Shown here: positions 59,904-64,000 of the stretch, one piece after another | Numbering within the stretch: the first letter of the stretch is position 1 | Layout of the letters: each line of letters begins with the position of its first letter | NCBI RefSeq assembly: GCF_963259705.1 | Contig: NC_081841.1 | Location: forward strand, 118,553,033-118,617,032 | Direction of reading: 5' to 3' | DNA from: Myotis daubentonii | Taxonomy: Eukaryota; Chordata; Mammalia; Chiroptera; Vespertilionidae | Length of the DNA stretch: 64,000 nucleotides | Notes under the pieces: model-generated | Databases searched by the model: none | What the model saw: only the letters and a program-made list of their open reading frames with translations | Told to the model about the DNA's origin: nothing | Translations under genes and position numbers: made by a program

Positions 59904-60668
59904 ATGTCATTTCAAACAGGAAGAATTCCTGTTTATAGAGCTCAGAAGTTCTGTATAAAGCTTTCAAATGAGGAGTGTACTGTTTATGTTTAACATTGAG
60001 ACTTAATTGGCGTGCCGTTTTTTGACAGAAACAGTTTACATCCTGAAGGTTCTAGTATACACTTCTAAGAAATATGTCAAATTGTGGTAAAACTCTTAAA
60101 ATACACAATTATCTTTCAAGGAAATGATTATGAGCTTGTGAAAAACTGTTGAAACACGAGTAAATAGAATCTAAATAAGTTTAATGCCGAAGTCAATTAC
60201 CCAGATTACAAGTATAAAGCTCTGAAGTTTCGAGAATTCTGATAATATTAACAACACCGGGTATTTTATGTGGCGTTTTCACAAAAATGTCATTTCAAAC
60301 AGGAAGAATTCCTGTTTATAGAACTCAGAACTTGTGTTTAAAGCTTTTATATGAGGAGAATACTGTTAATGTTTACAATTGAGGTTGAATAGGCGTGGCG
60401 TTTTTTGACTGAAACAGTTTATATCCTGAAGGTTCTAGTATACACTTCTAAGGAAAACGTCAAATTGTGGTAAAACTCTTAAAATACACAATTATATTCC
60501 CAGAAAATGAATATGAACGTGTAAGAAGCAGTTGAAAAACAAGTAAATAGAATCTAACTACATTTAGTGCTGAGTTCAATTACTGACATTAGAGGTAGAA
60601 AGCTCTGAAATGACGAGATTCTGATAATATTAACAACACCCGCTATTTTAAGTGGCGTTTCCACAAAA
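59904..60668. repeat. HOR unit 23: two-monomer module C/E-A/D
   Basis: Monomer starts: C/E 59904, A/D 60287. It has the same composition as 39255-40019, and the following E, A, B1 and G monomers also carry the same private marks at a constant offset of 20,649 bp. This indicates that a block of at least 2 kb was copied between these positions. Confidence 0.88.
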
Positions 60669-63600
60669 ATGTCATTTCAAACAGGAAGAATTCCTGTTTA
60701 TAGAGCTCAGAAGTTGTGTATAAAGCTTTTAAATGAGGAGTCTACTGTTTATCTTTAACATTGAGACTTAATTGGCCAGGCGTTTTTTGACTGAAACAGT
60801 TTATATTGTGAATGTTCTAGTATATACTTCTTAGGAAACTGTAAAAATGTGGTAAAACTCTTAAAATACACAATTATCTTTCAAGGAAATGATTATGAGC
60901 TTGTGAAAAACTGTTGAAACACGAATAAATAGAATCTAAATAAGTTTAATGCCGAATTCAATTACCCAGATTACAAGTATAAAGCACTGAAGTTTTGAGA
61001 ATTCTGATAATATTAACAACACCGGGTATTTTATGTGGCGTTTTCACAAAAATGTCATTTCAAACAGGAAGAATTCCTGCTTATAGAACTCAGAACTTGT
61101 GTTTAAAGCTTTTATATGAGGAGAATACTGTTAAGGTTTACAATTGAGGTTGAATAGGCGTGGCGTTTTTTGACTGAAACAGTTTACATCCTGAAGGTTC
61201 TAGTATATACTCCTAAGGAAAACGTCAAATTGTGGTAAAACTCTTAGAATACACAATTGAATTCCCGGGAAATGAATATGAACGTGTAAGAAGCAGTTGA
61301 AACACAAGTAAATAGATTGTAACTACATTTAGTGCTGAGTTCAATTACTGAGATTAGAGGTAGAAAGCTGTGAAATGACGAGAACTCTGATAATATTAAC
61401 TACTCCGGCTATTTTAAGTGGCATTTTCACAAAAATGTCATTTCAAACAGGAAGAATTCATGATTATAGAGCTCAGAAGTTGTGTATAAAGCTTTTAAAT
61501 GAGGAGTCTACTATTTATGTTTAACATTGAGACTTAATTGGCCTGGCGTTTTTTGACTGAAACAGTTTATATCCTGAAGGTTCTAGAATATACTCCTAAG
61601 AAAAATGTCAAATAGTGGTAAAACTCTTAAAATACACAATTATATTCCAGGGAAATGAATATGAACTTGTAACAAACAGTTGAAACACGAGTAAACAGAG
61701 TCTAACTCCATTAATGCCGAGTTCATTTACCTAGACTACAGGTAGAAAGCTCTGAAATGACGCGAATTCTGATAATATTAACAACTCCGGCTATTTTAAG
61801 TGGCGTTTTCACAAAAATGTCATTTCCAACAGGAAGAATTCCTGTTTATAGAGCTCAGAAGTTCTGTATAAAGCTTTCAAATGAGGAGTGTACTGTTTAT
61901 GTTTAACATTGAGACATAATTGGCCAGGCGTTTTTTGACTGAAACAGTTTATACTGTGAATGTTCTAGTATATACTTCTTAGGAAACTGTAAAAATGTGG
62001 TAAAACTCTTAAAATACACAATTATCTTTCAAGGAAATGATTATGAACTTGTGAAAAACTGTTGAAACACGAGTAAATAGAATCTAACTAAATTTAATGC
62101 CCAATTCAATTACCGAGATTACAGGTAGAAAGCTCTGAAATGACGCGAATTCTGATAATATTAACGACACCGGACATTTTATGTGGCGTTTTCACAAAAA
62201 TGTCATTTCAAACAGGAAGAATTCCTGTTTATAGAACTCAGAACTTTTGTTCAAAGCTTAAATGAGGAGAATACGGTTAATGTTTACAATTGAGGGTGAA
62301 TTGGCATGGCGTTATTTGACTGAAACAGTTTATATCCTGAAGGTTCTAGTATACACTTCTATGGAAAACGTCAAATTGTGGTAAAACTCTTAAAATACAC
62401 AATTATATTCCCAGAAAATGAATATGAACGTGTAAGAAGCAGTTGAGAAACAAGTAAATAGAATCTAACTACATTTAGTGCTGAGTTCAATTACTGACAT
62501 TAGAGGTAGAAAGCTCTGAAATGACGAGAATTCTGATAATATTAACAACTCCGGCTATTTTAAGTGGCGTTTTCACAAAAATGTCATTTCCAACAGGAAG
62601 AATTCCTGTTTATAGAGCTCAGAAGTTCTGTATAAAGCTTTCAAATGAGGAGTGTACTGTTTATGTTTAACATTGAGACATAATTGGCCAGGCGTTTTTT
62701 GACTGAAACAGTTTATACTGTGAATGTTCTAGTATATACTTCTTAGGAAACTGTAAAAATGTGGTAAAACTCTTAAAATACACAATTATCTTTCAAGGAA
62801 ATGATTATGAACTTGTGAAAAACTGTTGAAACACGAGTAAATAGAATCTAACTAAATTAATGCCCAATTCAATTACCGAGATTACAGGTAGAAAGCTCTG
62901 AAATGACGCGAATTCTGATAATATTAACTACTCCGGCTATTTTAAGTGGCGTTTTCACAAAAATGTCATTTCAAACAGGAAGAATTCCTGTTTATAGAGC
63001 TCAGAAGTTGTGTATAAAGCTTTTAAATGAGGAGTCTACTATTTATGTTTAACATTGAGACTTAATTGGCCTGGCGTTTTTTGACTGAAACAGTTTATGT
63101 CCTGAATGTTCTAGAATATACTCCTAAGAAAAATGTCAAATAGTGGTAAAACTCTTAAAATACACAATTATATTCCAGGGAAATGAATATGAACTTGTAA
63201 CACACAGTTGAAACACGAGTAAATAGAGTCTAACTCCATTTAATGCCGAGTTCATTTACCTAGACTACAGGTAGAAAGCTCTGAAATGACGCGAATTCTG
63301 ATAATATTAACAACTCCGGCTATTTTAAGTGGCGTTTTCACAAAAATGTCATTTCAAACAGGAAGAATTCCTGTTTATAGAGCTCAGAAGTTCTGTATAA
63401 AGCTTTCAAATGAGGAGTGTACTGTTTATGTTTAACATAGAGACTTAATTGGCGTGCCGTTTTTTGACAGAAACAGTTTACATCCTGAAGGTTCTAGTAT
63501 ACACTTCTAAGAAATATGTCAAATTGTGGTAAAACTCTTAGAATACACAATTATATTCCCAGAAAATGAATATGAACGTGTAAGAAGCAGTTGAAGCACA

Positions 63601-64000
63601 AGTAAATAGAATGTACCTACATTTAGTGCTGAGTTCAATTACTGACATTAGAGGTAGAAAGCTCTGAAATGACGAGAATTCTGATAATATTAACAACTCC
63701 CGCTATTTTAAGTGGCGTTTACACAAAAATGTCATTTCAAACAGGAAGAATTCCTGTTTATAGAGCTCAGAAGTTCTGTATAAAGCTTTCAAATGAGGAG
63801 TGTACTGTTTATGTTTAACATTGAGACTTAATTGGCGTGCCGTTTTTTGACAGAAACAGTTTACATCCTGAAGGTTCTAGTATACACTTCTAAGAAATAT
63901 GTCAAATTGTGGTAAAACTCTTAAAATACACAATTATATTGCCGTGAAATGAATATGAACGTGTAAGAAGCAGTAGAAACACAAGTAAATAGAATCTAAC
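60669..64000. repeat. HOR unit 24: E-A-B1-G/C-D(hybrid tail)-G-B2-F-(C partial)
   Basis: Monomer starts: E 60669, A 61052, B1 61435, G/C 61817, D 62200, G 62581, B2 62963, F 63346, C 63729 (cut by the window end). G/C is G up to GATAATATTAAC and then ends as C (GACACCGGACATTTTATG), leading straight into D. D ends GAGAATTCTG and AACAACTCCGGC with GTTTTCAC, the type of end that precedes G, giving 381 bp. Both switches lie at the conserved TTCTGATAATATTAAC. A has CCTGCTTATAG and GTTAAGGTTTAC, as at 40403 and 43080. Confidence 0.87.

Larger units (their letters stand above)
1..64000. repeat. Satellite DNA array of ~383-bp monomers with higher-order repeat structure
   Basis: The motif ATGTCATTTC (rarely one mismatch) recurs at 167 positions from 241 to 63729, with spacings of 379-384 bp, nearly all 382 or 383, or 379-380 for one class. 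All copies have the same orientation and no position lacks a satellite match, so there is no inserted element, inversion or unique sequence. Hand classification gives eight classes (A, B1, G, B2, F, C, D, E) plus recurrent chimeras, in the base order E-A-B1-G-B2-F-C-D. Copies of one class differ by very few bases, whereas different classes differ at many sites, which is the signature of an HOR array. One monomer I counted is about 33% G+C. The array continues beyond both window edges. Monomer phase is arbitrary: I start each at the A of ATGTCATTTC. Family, species and chromosomal location are not recognisable. Confidence 0.97.

Noticed and set aside
1..64000. CRISPR-like array, because of regular repeats
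   Set aside because: The repeats are contiguous 383-bp units with no short repeat and unique-spacer alternation, and no cas genes are present.
1..64000. Tandem gene family, rDNA or integrated element array
   Set aside because: No frame longer than 87 codons exists, no rRNA or tRNA-like sequence is apparent, and no terminal repeats or target-site duplications are seen.

Overview
The whole 64-kb window is one uninterrupted head-to-tail satellite DNA array. I found no gene, RNA gene, transposon, CRISPR array or unique sequence anywhere in it. Using the shared motif ATGTCATTTC as a phase marker, I located 167 consecutive marker positions from 241 to 63729. These define 166 complete monomers plus a partial one at each end. 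Monomers are 379-384 bp (mean about 382.5, mode 383), all in the same orientation, and about one-third G+C by a hand count of one monomer. This is typical of a eukaryotic heterochromatic block (centromeric, pericentromeric or subtelomeric). The sequence does not tell me which species or which chromosomal location, and I do not recognise the family.

The array has a higher-order repeat (HOR) structure. Monomers fall into eight classes named here A, B1, G, B2, F, C, D and E. The reference order is E-A-B1-G-B2-F-C-D, one HOR unit of about 3,060 bp, seen complete at 4826-7886 and 14774-17833. The left part (about 1-27.8 kb) carries this 8-monomer form and its derivatives. The right part (mainly 37-54 kb) is dominated by a 7-monomer form of exactly 2,677 bp. 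It lacks B2, has a modified G (G') and often has a C/E chimera in place of E. Between and after these lie rearranged stretches (20.5-25.5, 31-40 and 54-63 kb) with 2- to 13-monomer units and several one-off chimeric monomers.

The variants read as a record of unequal crossover and gene conversion. Chimeric monomers switch class inside tracts that all classes share, and private variants mark blocks that have been copied locally (2,677 and 3,060 bp tandem copies) or over longer distance (a block shared at an offset of 20,649 bp). The best-conserved part of the monomer is a block of about 50 bp that includes a short dyad (CAGGAA-GAA-TTCCTG). It is the best candidate for a functional protein-binding site. 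The open reading frames present are short, are created by single-base variants in the repeat, and are not credible genes.
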